DNA from: Tritrichomonas musculus
Lineage: Eukaryota; Parabasalia; Tritrichomonadida; Tritrichomonadidae
Assembly (NCBI GenBank): GCA_039105265.1
Contig: JAPFFF010000053.1
Coordinates: 372,001 to 436,000 of the forward strand
Direction: 5' to 3'
DNA length: 64,000 bases
Shown here: one piece after another, positions 9,901 to 21,829 of the stretch
Position numbering within the stretch: the first letter of the stretch is position 1
Layout of the letters: each line of letters opens with the position of its first letter
Notes under the pieces: model-generated
Databases searched by the model: none
Told to the model about the DNA's origin: nothing
What the model saw: only the letters and a program-made list of their open reading frames with translations
Made by a program: the position numbers and the translations under genes

Positions 9901-12900
9901 AGTACCTGTTATTTCAACATTGAATGTGGCTGCAGATGCTGTATCAACAATCACTGGCGATGGATCAGATGTAACAGGTGACACATAATCTTCATCAGCT
10001 GTGGTAACAGTAACTGTAATTGTAGCACCAACATTTTCAGTTTTTAACATTAATGTAGCTTGATCTGTGTTATCGTTAGTGATTATGGTTTCTTTATTAT
10101 CTTTTGTTTGCTTCCAATCATATTTAAGATCAGCTAAGTCACTTGGAGTTACAGTAGCTTTTAATTCTTTACCTTCTTTAGCAATACCATCTAATTTAAC
10201 TTCAAATGTTTTCTTTGTCACAGCTTCTGTTGGCTCAGAGAGAACTGGTCCTAAAATATAATTTATACCATCTCCTGTTATTTCAACAACTACCTGCTTA
10301 TTAAATTGTTCTTTAGAGAGCACAAAAGTTTTTTCTGATTTTGCCTTATCGATTGGTTCATAAGTACCTGCGGTGCTTCCAACTGTTTTCCATTCATATT
10401 TAGTAACAGTTACATCAGATGGTTCAGTAGATGCTGTCAAAGTTTGTCCAATTTGAGGAGTTCCAGAAATTTTTACTGTAAATGATTTTGGAATTAGAAC
10501 ACATATAGATTTGTCACCATTAAGTTGATAGCCTTCAGCGCAAACACACTTACCAGCATCTCCTCCTGTTCCTGCTGTCCAATGTCCTTCTGAATCACAA
10601 ACACATTTGCCTGATTTATCTCCGGTTCCATCAACAAAATGATTGGTTGAATCACATACGTCACATGTTTTCTTGTCAGCACTGCAAGTTGTACATCCAT
10701 TTTGTCCATCTACACAATCTCCTGTCTCTGGATTTTTAGTGCAGCCACCATTTCCATCATCTGTATAACCGTTTCCTGAATCGCATACGTCACATGTTGT
10801 CTTGTCAGCACTGCAAGTTGTACATCCATTTTGTCCATCTACACAATCTCCTGTCTCTGGATTTTTAGTGCAGCCACCATTTCCATCATCTGTATAACCG
10901 TTTCCTGAATCGCATACGTCACATGTTGTCTTGTCAGCACTGCAAGTTGTACATCCATTTTGTCCATCTACACAATCTCCTGTCTCTGGATTTTTAGTGC
11001 AGCCACCATTTCCATCATCTGTATAACCGTTTCCTGAATCGCATACGTCACATGTTGTCTTGTCAGCACTGCAAGTTGTACATCCATTTTGTCCATCTAC
11101 ACAATCTCCTGTCTCTGGATTTTTAGTGCAGCCACCATTTCCATCATCTGTATAACCGTTTCCTGAATCGCATACGTCACATGTTGTCTTGTCAGCACTG
11201 CAAGTTGTACATCCATTTTGTCCATCTACACAATCTCCTGTCTCTGGATTTTTAGTGCAGCCACCATTTCCATCATCTGTATAACCGTTTCCTGAATCGC
11301 ATACGTCACATGTTGTCTTGTCAGCACTGCAAGTTGTACATCCATTTTGTCCATCTACACAATCTCCTGTCTCTGGATTTTTAGTGCAGCCACCATTTCC
11401 ATCATCTGTATAACCGTTTCCTGAATCGCATACGTCACATGTTGTCTTGTCAGCACTGCAAGTTGTACATCCATTTTGTCCATCTACACAATCTCCTGTC
11501 TCTGGATTTTTAGTGCAGCCACCATTTCCATCATCTGTATAACCGTTTCCTGAATCGCATACGTCACATGTTGTCTTGTCAGCACTGCAAGTTGTACATC
11601 CATTTTGTCCATCTACACAATCTCCTGTCTCTGGATTTTTAGTGCAGCCACCATTTCCATCATCTGTATAACCGTTTCCTGAATCGCATACGTCACATGT
11701 TGTCTTGTCAGCACTGCAAGTTGTACATCCATTTTGTCCATCTACACAATCTCCTGTCTCTGGATTTTTAGTGCAGCCACCATTTCCATCATCTGTATAA
11801 CCGTTTCCTGAATCGCATACGTCACATGTTGTCTTGTCAGCACTGCAAGTTGTACATCCATTTTGTCCATCTACACAATCTCCTGTCTCTGGATTTTTAG
11901 TGCAGCCACCATTTCCATCATCTGTATAACCGTTTCCTGAATCGCATACGTCACATGTTGTCTTGTCAGCACTGCAAGTTGTACATCCATTTTGTCCATC
12001 TACACAATCTCCTGTCTCTGGATTTTTAGTGCAGCCACCATTTCCATCATCTGTATAACCGTTTCCTGAATCGCATACGTCACATGTTGTCTTGTCAGCA
12101 CTGCAAGTTGTACATCCATTTTGTCCATCTACACAATCTCCTGTCTCTGGATTTTTAGTGCAGCCACCATTTCCATCATCTGTATAACCGTTTCCTGAAT
12201 CGCATACGTCACATGTTGTCTTGTCAGCACTGCAAGTTGTACATCCATTTTGTCCATCTACACAATCTCCTGTCTCTGGATTTTTAGTGCAGCCACCATT
12301 TCCATCATCTGTATAACCGTTTCCTGAATCGCATACGTCACATGTTGTCTTGTCAGCACTGCAAGTTGTACATCCATTTTGTCCATCTACACAATCTCCT
12401 GTCTCTGGATTTTTAGTGCAGCCACCATTTCCATCATCTGTATAACCGTTTCCTGAATCGCATACGTCACATGTTGTCTTGTCAGCACTGCAAGTTGTAC
12501 ATCCATTTTGTCCATCTACACAATCTCCTGTCTCTGGATTTTTAGTGCAGCCACCATTTCCATCATCTGTATAACCGTTTCCTGAATCGCATACGTCACA
12601 TGTTGTCTTGTCAGCACTGCAAGTTGTACATCCATTTTGTCCATCTACACAATCTCCTGTCTCTGGATTTTTAGTGCAGCCACCATTTCCATCATCTGTA
12701 TAACCGTTTCCTGAATCGCATACGTCACATGTTGTCTTGTCAGCACTGCAAGTTGTACATCCATTTTGTCCATCTACACAATCTCCTGTCTCTGGATTTT
12801 TAGTGCAGCCACCATTTCCATCATCTGTATAACCGTTTCCTGAATCGCATACGTCACATGTTGTCTTGTCAGCACTGCAAGTTGTACATCCATTTTGTCC

Positions 12901-15900
12901 ATCTACACAATCTCCTGTCTCTGGATTTTTAGTGCAGCCACCATTTCCATCATCTGTATAACCGTTTCCTGAATCGCATACGTCACATGTTGTCTTGTCA
13001 GCACTGCAAGTTGTACATCCATTTTGTCCATCTACACAATCTCCTGTCTCTGGATTTTTAGTGCAGCCACCATTTCCATCATCTGTATAACCGTTTCCTG
13101 AATCGCATACGTCACATGTTGTCTTGTCAGCACTGCAAGTTGTACATCCATTTTGTCCATCTACACAATCTCCTGTCTCTGGATTTTTAGTGCAGCCACC
13201 ATTTCCATCATCTGTATAACCGTTTCCTGAATCGCATACGTCACATGTTGTCTTGTCAGCACTGCAAGTTGTACATCCATTTTGTCCATCTACACAATCT
13301 CCTGTCTCTGGATTTTTAGTGCAGCCACCATTTCCATCATCTGTATAACCGTTTCCTGAATCGCATACGTCACATGTTGTCTTGTCAGCACTGCAAGTTG
13401 TACATCCATTTTGTCCATCTACACAATCTCCTGTCTCTGGATTTTTAGTGCAGCCACCATTTCCATCATCTGTATAACCGTTTCCTGAATCGCATACGTC
13501 ACATGTTGTCTTGTCAGCACTGCAAGTTGTACATCCATTTTGTCCATCTACACAATCTCCTGTCTCTGGATTTTTAGTGCAGCCACCATTTCCATCATCT
13601 GTATAACCGTTTCCTGAATCGCATACGTCACATGTTGTCTTGTCAGCACTGCAAGTTGTACATCCATTTTGTCCATCTACACAATCTCCTGTCTCTGGAT
13701 TTTTAGTGCAGCCACCATTTCCATCATCTGTATAACCGTTTCCTGAATCGCATACGTCACATGTTGTCTTGTCAGCACTGCAAGTTGTACATCCATTTTG
13801 TCCATCTACACAATCTCCTGTCTCTGGATTTTTAGTGCAGCCACCATTTCCATCATCTGTATAACCGTTTCCTGAATCGCATACGTCACATGTTGTCTTG
13901 TCAGCACTGCAAGTTGTACATCCATTTTGTCCATCTACACAATCTCCTGTCTCTGGATTTTTAGTGCAGCCACCATTTCCATCATCTGTATAACCGTTTC
14001 CTGAATCGCATACGTCACATGTTGTCTTGTCAGCACTGCAAGTTGTACATCCATTTTGTCCATCTACACAATCTCCTGTCTCTGGATTTTTAGTGCAGCC
14101 ACCATTTCCATCATCTGTATAACCGTTTCCTGAATCGCATACGTCACATGTTGTCTTGTCAGCACTGCAAGTTGTACATCCATTTTGTCCATCTACACAA
14201 TCTCCTGTCTCTGGATTTTTAGTGCAGCCACCATTTCCATCATCTGTATAACCGTTTCCTGAATCGCATACGTCACATGTTGTCTTGTCAGCACTGCAAG
14301 TTGTACATCCATTTTGTCCATCTACACAATCTCCTGTCTCTGGATTTTTAGTGCAGCCACCATTTCCATCATCTGTATAACCGTTTCCTGAATCGCATAC
14401 GTCACATGTTGTCTTGTCAGCACTGCAAGTTGTACATCCATTTTGTCCATCTACACAATCTCCTGTCTCTGGATTTTTAGTGCAGCCACCATTTCCATCA
14501 TCTGTATAACCGTTTCCTGAATCGCATACGTCACATGTTGTCTTGTCAGCACTGCAAGTTGTACATCCATTTTGTCCATCTACACAATCTCCTGTCTCTG
14601 GATTTTTAGTGCAGCCACCATTTCCATCATCTGTATAACCGTTTCCTGAATCGCATACGTCACATGTTGTCTTGTCAGCACTGCAAGTTGTACATCCATT
14701 TTGTCCATCTACACAATCTCCTGTCTCTGGATTTTTAGTGCAGCCACCATTTCCATCATCTGTATAACCGTTTCCTGAATCGCATACGTCACATGTTGTC
14801 TTGTCAGCACTGCAAGTTGTACATCCATTTTGTCCATCTACACAATCTCCTGTCTCTGGATTTTTAGTGCAGCCACCATTTCCATCATCTGTATAACCGT
14901 TTCCTGAATCGCATACGTCACATGTTGTCTTGTCAGCACTGCAAGTTGTACATCCATTTTGTCCATCTACACAATCTCCTGTCTCTGGATTTTTAGTGCA
15001 GCCACCATTTCCATCATCTGTATAACCGTTTCCTGAATCGCATACGTCACATGTTGTCTTGTCAGCACTGCAAGTTGTACATCCATTTTGTCCATCTACA
15101 CAATCTCCTGTCTCTGGATTTTTAGTGCAGCCACCATTTCCATCATCTGTATAACCGTTTCCTGAATCGCATACGTCACATGTTGTCTTGTCAGCACTGC
15201 AAGTTGTACATCCATTTTGTCCATCTACACAATCTCCTGTCTCTGGATTTTTAGTGCAGCCACCATTTCCATCATCTGTATAACCGTTTCCTGAATCGCA
15301 TACGTCACATGTTGTCTTGTCAGCACTGCAAGTTGTACATCCATTTTGTCCATCTACACAATCTCCTGTCTCTGGATTTTTAGTGCAGCCACCATTTCCA
15401 TCATCTGTATAACCGTTTCCTGAATCGCATACGTCACATGTTGTCTTGTCAGCACTGCAAGTTGTACATCCATTTTGTCCATCTACACAATCTCCTGTCT
15501 CTGGATTTTTAGTGCAGCCACCATTTCCATCATCTGTATAACCGTTTCCTGAATCGCATACGTCACATGTTGTCTTGTCAGCACTGCAAGTTGTACATCC
15601 ATTTTGTCCATCTACACAATCTCCTGTCTCTGGATTTTTAGTGCAGCCACCATTTCCATCATCTGTATAACCGTTTCCTGAATCGCATACGTCACATGTT
15701 GTCTTGTCAGCACTGCAAGTTGTACATCCATTTTGTCCATCTACACAATCTCCTGTCTCTGGATTTTTAGTGCAGCCACCATTTCCATCATCTGTATAAC
15801 CGTTTCCTGAATCGCATACGTCACATGTTGTCTTGTCAGCACTGCAAGTTGTACATCCATTTTGTCCATCTACACAATCTCCTGTCTCTGGATTTTTAGT

Positions 15901-16170
15901 GCAGCCACCATTTCCATCATCTGTATAACCGTTTCCTGAATCGCATACGTCACATGTTGTCTTGTCAGCACTGCAAGTTGTACATCCATTTTGTCCATCT
16001 ACACAATCTCCTGTCTCTGGATTTTTAGTGCAGCCACCATTTCCATCATCTGTATAACCGTTTCCTGAATCGCATACGTCACATGTTGTCTTGTCAGCAC
16101 TGCAAGTTGTACATCCATTTTGTCCATCTACACAATCTGCTGCTGCTGATTTTATTATAAGTAAAAACAA
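6928..16170 (-). CDS. Giant cysteine-rich repeat surface protein, type I membrane
   Basis: About 3,080 codons. After a short hydrophobic stretch (FLLIIKSAAA) residues ~12-1817 are 42 units of 43 residues with spacing C-x6-C-x2-C-x6-C-x2-C-x12-C, rich in D, G and T; a diverged 43rd unit follows. Residues ~1890-2266 hold four Ig-like/PKD-like domains each opening with a GTP-IGQTLTA-like strand. A Pro-Glu-Ser linker (~2275-2306) leads to furin/EGF-like Cys-rich modules (~2310-2710), then a repetitive beta-helix-like region (~2720-3010). Near the end are a glycine/alanine-led transmembrane helix (AIAGIVIACVVVVAAIIALL), KKRK stop-transfer and a short tail. This architecture suggests a large adhesin or surface coat protein. 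The frame opens just after a stop with only TTG available; no ATG or full signal peptide is visible, so the 5' end is abnormal or mis-assembled. Confidence 0.8.
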   Translation of the reverse strand: MFLLIIKSAAADCVDGQNGCTTCSADKTTCDVCDSGNGYTDDGNGGCTKNPETGDCVDGQNGCTTCSADKTTCDVCDSGNGYTDDGNGGCTKNPETGDCVDGQNGCTTCSADKTTCDVCDSGNGYTDDGNGGCTKNPETGDCVDGQNGCTTCSADKTTCDVCDSGNGYTDDGNGGCTKNPETGDCVDGQNGCTTCSADKTTCDVCDSGNGYTDDGNGGCTKNPETGDCVDGQNGCTTCSADKTTCDVCDSGNGYTDDGNGGCTKNPETGDCVDGQNGCTTCSADKTTCDVCDSGNGYTDDGNGGCTKNPETGDCVDGQNGCTTCSADKTTCDVCDSGNGYTDDGNGGCTKNPETGDCVDGQNGCTTCSADKTTCDVCDSGNGYTDDGNGGCTKNPETGDCVDGQNGCTTCSADKTTCDVCDSGNGYTDDGNGGCTKNPETGDCVDGQNGCTTCSADKTTCDVCDSGNGYTDDGNGGCTKNPETGDCVDGQNGCTTCSADKTTCDVCDSGNGYTDDGNGGCTKNPETGDCVDGQNGCTTCSADKTTCDVCDSGNGYTDDGNGGCTKNPETGDCVDGQNGCTTCSADKTTCDVCDSGNGYTDDGNGGCTKNPETGDCVDGQNGCTTCSADKTTCDVCDSGNGYTDDGNGGCTKNPETGDCVDGQNGCTTCSADKTTCDVCDSGNGYTDDGNGGCTKNPETGDCVDGQNGCTTCSADKTTCDVCDSGNGYTDDGNGGCTKNPETGDCVDGQNGCTTCSADKTTCDVCDSGNGYTDDGNGGCTKNPETGDCVDGQNGCTTCSADKTTCDVCDSGNGYTDDGNGGCTKNPETGDCVDGQNGCTTCSADKTTCDVCDSGNGYTDDGNGGCTKNPETGDCVDGQNGCTTCSADKTTCDVCDSGNGYTDDGNGGCTKNPETGDCVDGQNGCTTCSADKTTCDVCDSGNGYTDDGNGGCTKNPETGDCVDGQNGCTTCSADKTTCDVCDSGNGYTDDGNGGCTKNPETGDCVDGQNGCTTCSADKTTCDVCDSGNGYTDDGNGGCTKNPETGDCVDGQNGCTTCSADKTTCDVCDSGNGYTDDGNGGCTKNPETGDCVDGQNGCTTCSADKTTCDVCDSGNGYTDDGNGGCTKNPETGDCVDGQNGCTTCSADKTTCDVCDSGNGYTDDGNGGCTKNPETGDCVDGQNGCTTCSADKTTCDVCDSGNGYTDDGNGGCTKNPETGDCVDGQNGCTTCSADKTTCDVCDSGNGYTDDGNGGCTKNPETGDCVDGQNGCTTCSADKTTCDVCDSGNGYTDDGNGGCTKNPETGDCVDGQNGCTTCSADKTTCDVCDSGNGYTDDGNGGCTKNPETGDCVDGQNGCTTCSADKTTCDVCDSGNGYTDDGNGGCTKNPETGDCVDGQNGCTTCSADKTTCDVCDSGNGYTDDGNGGCTKNPETGDCVDGQNGCTTCSADKTTCDVCDSGNGYTDDGNGGCTKNPETGDCVDGQNGCTTCSADKTTCDVCDSGNGYTDDGNGGCTKNPETGDCVDGQNGCTTCSADKTTCDVCDSGNGYTDDGNGGCTKNPETGDCVDGQNGCTTCSADKTTCDVCDSGNGYTDDGNGGCTKNPETGDCVDGQNGCTTCSADKTTCDVCDSGNGYTDDGNGGCTKNPETGDCVDGQNGCTTCSADKTTCDVCDSGNGYTDDGNGGCTKNPETGDCVDGQNGCTTCSADKTTCDVCDSGNGYTDDGNGGCTKNPETGDCVDGQNGCTTCSADKTTCDVCDSGNGYTDDGNGGCTKNPETGDCVDGQNGCTTCSADKTTCDVCDSGNGYTDDGNGGCTKNPETGDCVDGQNGCTTCSADKKTCDVCDSTNHFVDGTGDKSGKCVCDSEGHWTAGTGGDAGKCVCAEGYQLNGDKSICVLIPKSFTVKISGTPQIGQTLTASTEPSDVTVTKYEWKTVGSTAGTYEPIDKAKSEKTFVLSKEQFNKQVVVEITGDGINYILGPVLSEPTEAVTKKTFEVKLDGIAKEGKELKATVTPSDLADLKYDWKQTKDNKETIITNDNTDQATLMLKTENVGATITVTVTTADEDYVSPVTSDPSPVIVDTASAATFNVEITGTKMIGQTIQAKISPSIITGTISYKWYSKEQGATGEFTEITDASKDSFGISKELKNHLIKVGVTIAGNPDYVTTEVLSPEFGPIQGLPKLTVTITGTPEIGQTLTAKLSKTDAIVKYNWTKQDGDNYVPFSPEQKEATLKLDDESLVDKFVKVTIIGDGINYDDEPVVSEKFGPITNPQGPSSESEISDSPESPESPESPESPESPESPESPESPESPSQCITGNTADVCKTCDTTDPTKCGTCNDNAGLTESGGCAACTENQAVHPTTHKCVTKCTIGTGASQCKTCSETDPSVCGTCNGNSKLNAQGQCVPSTSSTCYVSNCLTCESERICSMCDNGYGLSGGTCLKCADGRFVSGNQPCRPDCSVITNCSECISENGVVYCQLCITGYHVDENKQSCIKDQPGACAKNILGCLECTYPGSLVCNKCDESKNFVLDHGECDCKDGYSWFPDNLCYKKDELSKECKTENCILCTGDPEKCLECATGYGLENGKCTKCGEGLGVSGYVPCATKCDEKYGCKECIEVTSMKVYTCTTCLDGYDLVKNNDIDLDVDIDFAICVQKLETYNCSQDVEGCLECKKDTSECVKCDEDNHFTKSGINSGKCVCQTGYDYVNKQCIEPPKPMAPADKEEKEYTCNPETENSCKLENKALTLIPSNIKDAKPENVYAYNVVDGVVESIKVQNTGNTNFQINVPTTTKALPIESDSPVTVNCNNANIQLKSDSANINILGTGTIKISSDKEGDITLGTVRLDEATSPLEGFNSPDNDLTLTELDVFGNEKLSGDNTKSLTCKTAKLEGGSTFKATKMTIEDIKVGLNSLLQIDSGDDVNITKFEVAYNTSNTNPPIIFSGADKSKYPRLSESTISLFNHIRGAFLDDTVESTIIAQFQGDASEEKCKELAGKYNKGDTDFNNAECIPDGTTKCNLVAKKSVGSNNKDDDDDGGLSAGAIAGIVIACVVVVAAIIALLVYFLVIKKRKQSTTSTQGDSSIAI
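10720..16137 (-). repeat. Tandem array, 42 x 129 bp, apparently identical units
   Basis: Unit boundaries measured at the first codon of each DCVDGQNGC motif give (16137-10719)/129 = 42 exactly. All 42 translated units are the same and I saw no base difference on reading the DNA. Only the unit after the array (starting at 10719) diverges (SADKKTC). Because the period is a multiple of three, copy-number change would keep the frame. Such identity implies very recent expansion or continuing homogenisation, and also makes the assembled copy number uncertain. Confidence 0.95.
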
Positions 16171-16172
16171 TA

Positions 16173-17044
<872 letters not shown>

Positions 17045-17566
17045 TAATAGAGTACGCCGAAATAGCGTTTTCTTTTTTGAAAAATTTACAAAGTCAAAAA
17101 AGCGCCATATTTTCGGTATACTATTCTTTTTATATTTTTATTAACATTTCCAAATAAAAACTTTGTTTTTGTTGAAAAATTGGTGTTTTTTGAATATTAT
17201 CATATATTTTACAATAACTAACTTTTTTTCAGAAAAAGTGGAGAATTACAAAAAACATGATATTTTCGATAAAAAATATTTTTTTAAAAATCAAGTTTCT
17301 TCTTTTTTTAGTATTTGAGTTTATTTTGTCAGTAATATTTTTCTAAAAAAAATAAGTTTTACAAATTTAATAATCCAATGAGGCAAACGATTTTTGTTTC
17401 TTTAGAAAAATAAATTTTCCTATTAATCCAACCAATACAGATTAATGATTTTTATGAACAATAGGCCAAAAAATTACAGATTGGAAGTTATATTAGTTAG
17501 TTGAGGTGGCATATGATCATTATGAGCTGAAATTATTTGAATTTTCATTCAATACTGAATTAAATA

Positions 17567-18415
17567 AAGTATGCAAAAAAACCAGTTCCTTTCTGATAAA
17601 AACCAGTTCCCAAAATTTTGTTCTTTCAATTTTCTGATAAGATATTTTTTATTCTTTGAATTTGCTAAATTTTTGAGAATAATAAATGTTTTTTCTCAAA
17701 TAATTTTAAAAGATAAAAAAATGGTGAATATAAGGTGAAAATCTAGGGATGTTTAAAATTCACTTTTCCCTTGGAAAAGTTCGACTTTTTCTGGGCAAAA
17801 GTGAATAATAAAATATCTTTATGAAAATCAGATTCCTTGACCAAAAAAGAATGATACAACAATTCCATCATTTGGTTCATTATGTTCATCACAAGTTAAA
17901 AACAATTTTAAAAACAATTTTAACAAATTTCGAAAAATAATTTTAATAATATTCAAAAAAGTTTAAAAATTCAGCCATATAGAGGTATCATTCAATAATC
18001 TAGCATGTTCTTAAAGCGGGAAACTTGTTTTCTTTACAAGATTTTTTTGAAAATATGTGATGACATTGAGATCTATAGTCAAAACAATTTTGATACATTT
18101 CTGATGCGACCATTGTTTCAACACACACAAAATCAAAAGTACTTCTGATCCAATAGGTTTCTTGTTCTCTAGGTGGCAGCCTTTCTGTTGAATACTCTTA
18201 ATTAAATGATGTGCTATTGTTTAAACAATTGAGTATTCAAAAAGTTCATTTATACAAAAATTCAAATAAAATTTATCGGTGGGACCTATATTCAATAATG
18301 ATTAATATAAACCATTCAATTATCGTTTTTATTATTAAAAAATAAAATATAAACAATTGAAATTAAAATTTGGAACTGGTTTTTAGCGGTTAGGAACTGG
18401 TTTTTTTGTATACTT
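17567..18415. mobile_element. Nested TIR element, 849 bp, TA target
   Basis: Ends AAGTATGCAAAAAAACCAGT and its inverted partner ACTGGTTTTTTTGTATACTT differ at one position and are flanked by TA on both sides. The outer element copy at 53.5 kb lacks this segment, which confirms it as an insertion. It has no coding capacity. Confidence 0.8.
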
Positions 18416-18417
18416 TA

Positions 18418-18766
18418 AGGTTCTCCTTCCCTAAAAAAATGTAAATTATTCAATATTGAATTAACTCATAGAATATATAATTCAATAGACTATTTTTCGG
18501 AAAAAGTTTTGGTGAAAAATAAAAATATTTGGCCTCAACGATTAAATCTTATTTTATTCAAAATTTTATTGATTTTTTAATTTTGTGATTTCTATCAGTA
18601 GAAAAATAAAAACAATAATATTCCATGAAAATGTTTTTATACAATTTTTTAAAATATATATTTTCATAAATTTTATATTTTAATTCATTTTTACAGATGA
18701 TATTTATGTATGTTTTATTTGTGAAATCTCATTGAATTTAATCTTTTAAATTTGAAAGGAGAACCT
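18418..18766. mobile_element. Second nested TIR element, 349 bp, sharing a TA with the first
   Basis: Inverted ends AGGTTCTCCTT / AAGGAGAACCT are flanked by TA at 18416-17 and 18767-68. The left TA is the right target copy of the neighbouring nested element, so the two inserted one after the other at the same dinucleotide. No coding sequence. Confidence 0.75.
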
Positions 18767-19750
18767 TAAATAAAATCGAATTTCATATAAAAAACTTGGA
18801 AAAACAGAAGTGTTTGAAAAAAATTCTCTTTATTTTTTAGTTATCTATTATATACCATAAATAGTCTATCATGTAGTGATTGCAAATCCAGGCGCATGTA
18901 ATATTTTATCGTCAAAAACAAGATAAAAAATGTTTTCAAATTTGGCTATCGAAACAATTTTTTTTATTATAATCATTTATTTTCATTATAAATATAGATA
19001 TTATTAGATATAAATTATAAATGCATATTATAAAAGAAAATATCTATAAAAAAAATGAAGATATTTTTATTTGAAAATACAAATTGTCTATTAATGCATT
19101 TTTTTAATAAATAACGTCTGCCCCTATCTATAGTACGTTTATTAATATATTTCATTTTAGATGATAAACAGTTTCCTATTATTTATTTAAGGAATAATGC
19201 CCTTGATATTAAAGTATGCTTATTAAAATGAAAAGTACGTTAAATTTTAAAAAAGGTTTTAATTCAATATTTTAAATACTTTCTCAATTTTTTCAAAAAA
19301 GTAATAGAAATTTTAATCGCATAAAATTCCTAATCATGAAAAAAAGATATTTTAAAAAAATTGGCCCATAAGTTTTGAATAAGCATTCAATATATATTAA
19401 TAAATTAACTTATATATTTAAATATAAATTTATTCTGCATTTTGACTGTTTAATTTGGAGATAATTATATTTTTATAAAATAACAAACATTTATTGAAAA
19501 AAATAGTTTTTTTTGAAAAACAAATTTTTCTGAAAAAAATTTTTTTTTGAATAAAAACAATTACCTATCGAATTTTTTTATTATTTAGAAAAACTCACGT
19601 TGAACAAAAAGGAAGAGTTATTTCATACAGTTTTATTTTTCTTTATTTAACAAGTTTGAATATAAAAAACTTATTTTCTTTGGAATAACTTATGCTTTTT
19701 CATTATTGATACTTTTTTCAAATAACAATTCACTATTTCGGTGTACTCTA

Positions 19751-19833
19751 ATATCAAAAAAATCATTCAAACGATAATGTATTATTCTAATAAATTAAGA
19801 ATCTATACATTCATCAAACTTTTTCAATGAGAT

Positions 19834-19870
<37 letters not shown>

Positions 19871-21829
19871 ACTTATTTATCTTCCAAATAATTTGATGAT
19901 TTTTAGTCAACCTACCTTTAATATTTTTTATCCTTATATTGAATCGAATGAAATGAGAAAGAAAAATCATTTCACATTTTATGCAATTTGAAATGCATTC
20001 AAAGTATCAACAATTAAATCCCAAAGAACCCAAAATTTATTCTTACCAACTTTTTGTAAAGACTTTGAAAAAAATCTCAAAATGAATGAATGAATAAATA
20101 AATGAATAAATAAATGAATGATATAATGAATGAGTAAATGAAAAAATGAATGAATAAGTATAATTTATTAAATATAGGTGAATAATTGAACGAATGAATA
20201 AACAAATAAATGGATAAATGAATTAATAAATAATTGTTTAATTGAATAAATGAATAGATAAAAAAATATTTGATGAATCATTTTCACTTTATCTTTTTTA
20301 AGTGCCTTCATATATATCATCTGGTGAACATTTGCCATTATAAAACTCTTTTTAAATAATTTCATCAATTTGGCAATATACTTAGATAAAAGGTAATTAC
20401 ACTTTGATGTATATGATAATTTCCATGCATATTTAATTATAATTAATTACTTTATATTTAGCAAATTTTATCAAATAAATTTTAAAATTCTATCTAGGAA
20501 TTTTCAAGATATTTTAATTTATAATTTTTGAGAGGTTTACAATTTGATTATATTGAAAATAATATATGACTATAAATAATGATAAATAAGTTGATAAAAT
20601 AAAATAAAATAATAACAGATAATAAATTAAAATTTCATTTTTCTTTTTATCTATATATAAATAGATAAAAAAATGTAAAATATTCAATTTTGAGACTTTG
20701 CACTTGGGAATTCAATTTTGAGACATTGCACTTGGGAATTCAATTTTGAATCATTAAATATTCATGCTTTGAAATTTTGAAAGGAAAAAAAAACATTCAA
20801 TTTTGATATAAATTCTTTTATTGACCTATAACAGCTTTTGTATTCACCATAAATTTTGTGTTCTTTATATCTCGAAAATTCCTAGATAAAAATTAAAATA
20901 ATCTTTTTATTTATATGCAATTTATAAATAAATATAAATATATCCAATTTTAAAATAGTCTACAATATATTTTTTAAGAAAAATAGTTTTTTTTATTCAA
21001 ATACAAATAAAATATAAATATATAGCTTCACAAAAGTTAATTATTTAATTTGCTTTATTTATTACAAGTGAATTTATTTTATTAATAAAATTTTAAAGTA
21101 TCAAAACAAAAAAAATAATAACTCCTCATATTTTCTCATATTTTTTTGAAAATTGGTAAATCAATTATTCATAGGTATTATGCTCCAAAATTTTGTAATC
21201 AAATATGTCTCTAGGCAAATAATAATTTTATTATTTTTGAAGTAAAAATATTCCATATTCATCAACTTTTCTCAGAAAAAAATTGAATTAAAAAGAGTGT
21301 AATTACCTTTCTTAGATATATGAATAAATAAAAAAAAATCATTGAAAATATAACTGACAAAATGTCAAGCTTGTTACATAGGCCTACAGATGGCATATAT
21401 ACGATTTATTTTCAAAATTGATATACAGTTACTAATTTTATATCGTAATGTAATTTTTTATCGTAACGTTATTTTTTTTTTTAGAAAAATTTTAAAATAT
21501 AAAAATCTAATTTTCTAAATATGTATTGAAGATAATTTATTATAAATTATATCCATATATTTGTTATGTAATAAGTAATATATCATATCATAATACTGAT
21601 TACAATAAAAATTACTAAGGTATTATTATTTGAGAAATTTAAAAAACAAATAATCAATAATTTTCATAAGAAAGAAAACATAAATAATGGAATTTAATCC
21701 GGACACATACTTATTTATAATATAGGTTATATATATTAAAATATCAATTGATTTTAATAACTTAAGCTTGCTAAAAAGATACATTTATTTTTTAATATAA
21801 TTTTAAAAACTTTCAGCAAATTCTTTTTT
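19751..21829. other. Long AT-rich intergenic stretch with simple repeats
   Basis: No gene supported. It holds a poly-T run of about 31 bases (19838-19869), AATG/AATA tetranucleotide repeats on the plus strand (20078-20360), and a 31-bp direct repeat with core TTGAGACATTGCACTTGGGA, two and a partial copies, at 20686-20750. Confidence 0.6.

Larger units (their letters stand above)
17050..19748. mobile_element. Non-autonomous TIR element with TA flanks, copy 1 (contains two nested elements)
   Basis: Termini GAGTACGCCGAAATAG and CTATTTCGGTGTACTC are inverted copies, each flanked by TA (17048-49 and 19749-50), as in Tc1/mariner-type insertions. The same termini and long internal stretches recur in opposite orientation at 53,513-55,122. 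No transposase frame is present. Two further TIR elements sit inside (17567-18415 and 18418-18766). Relative to copy 2 it also has about 0.65 kb extra around 18.8-19.45 kb. Confidence 0.8.
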
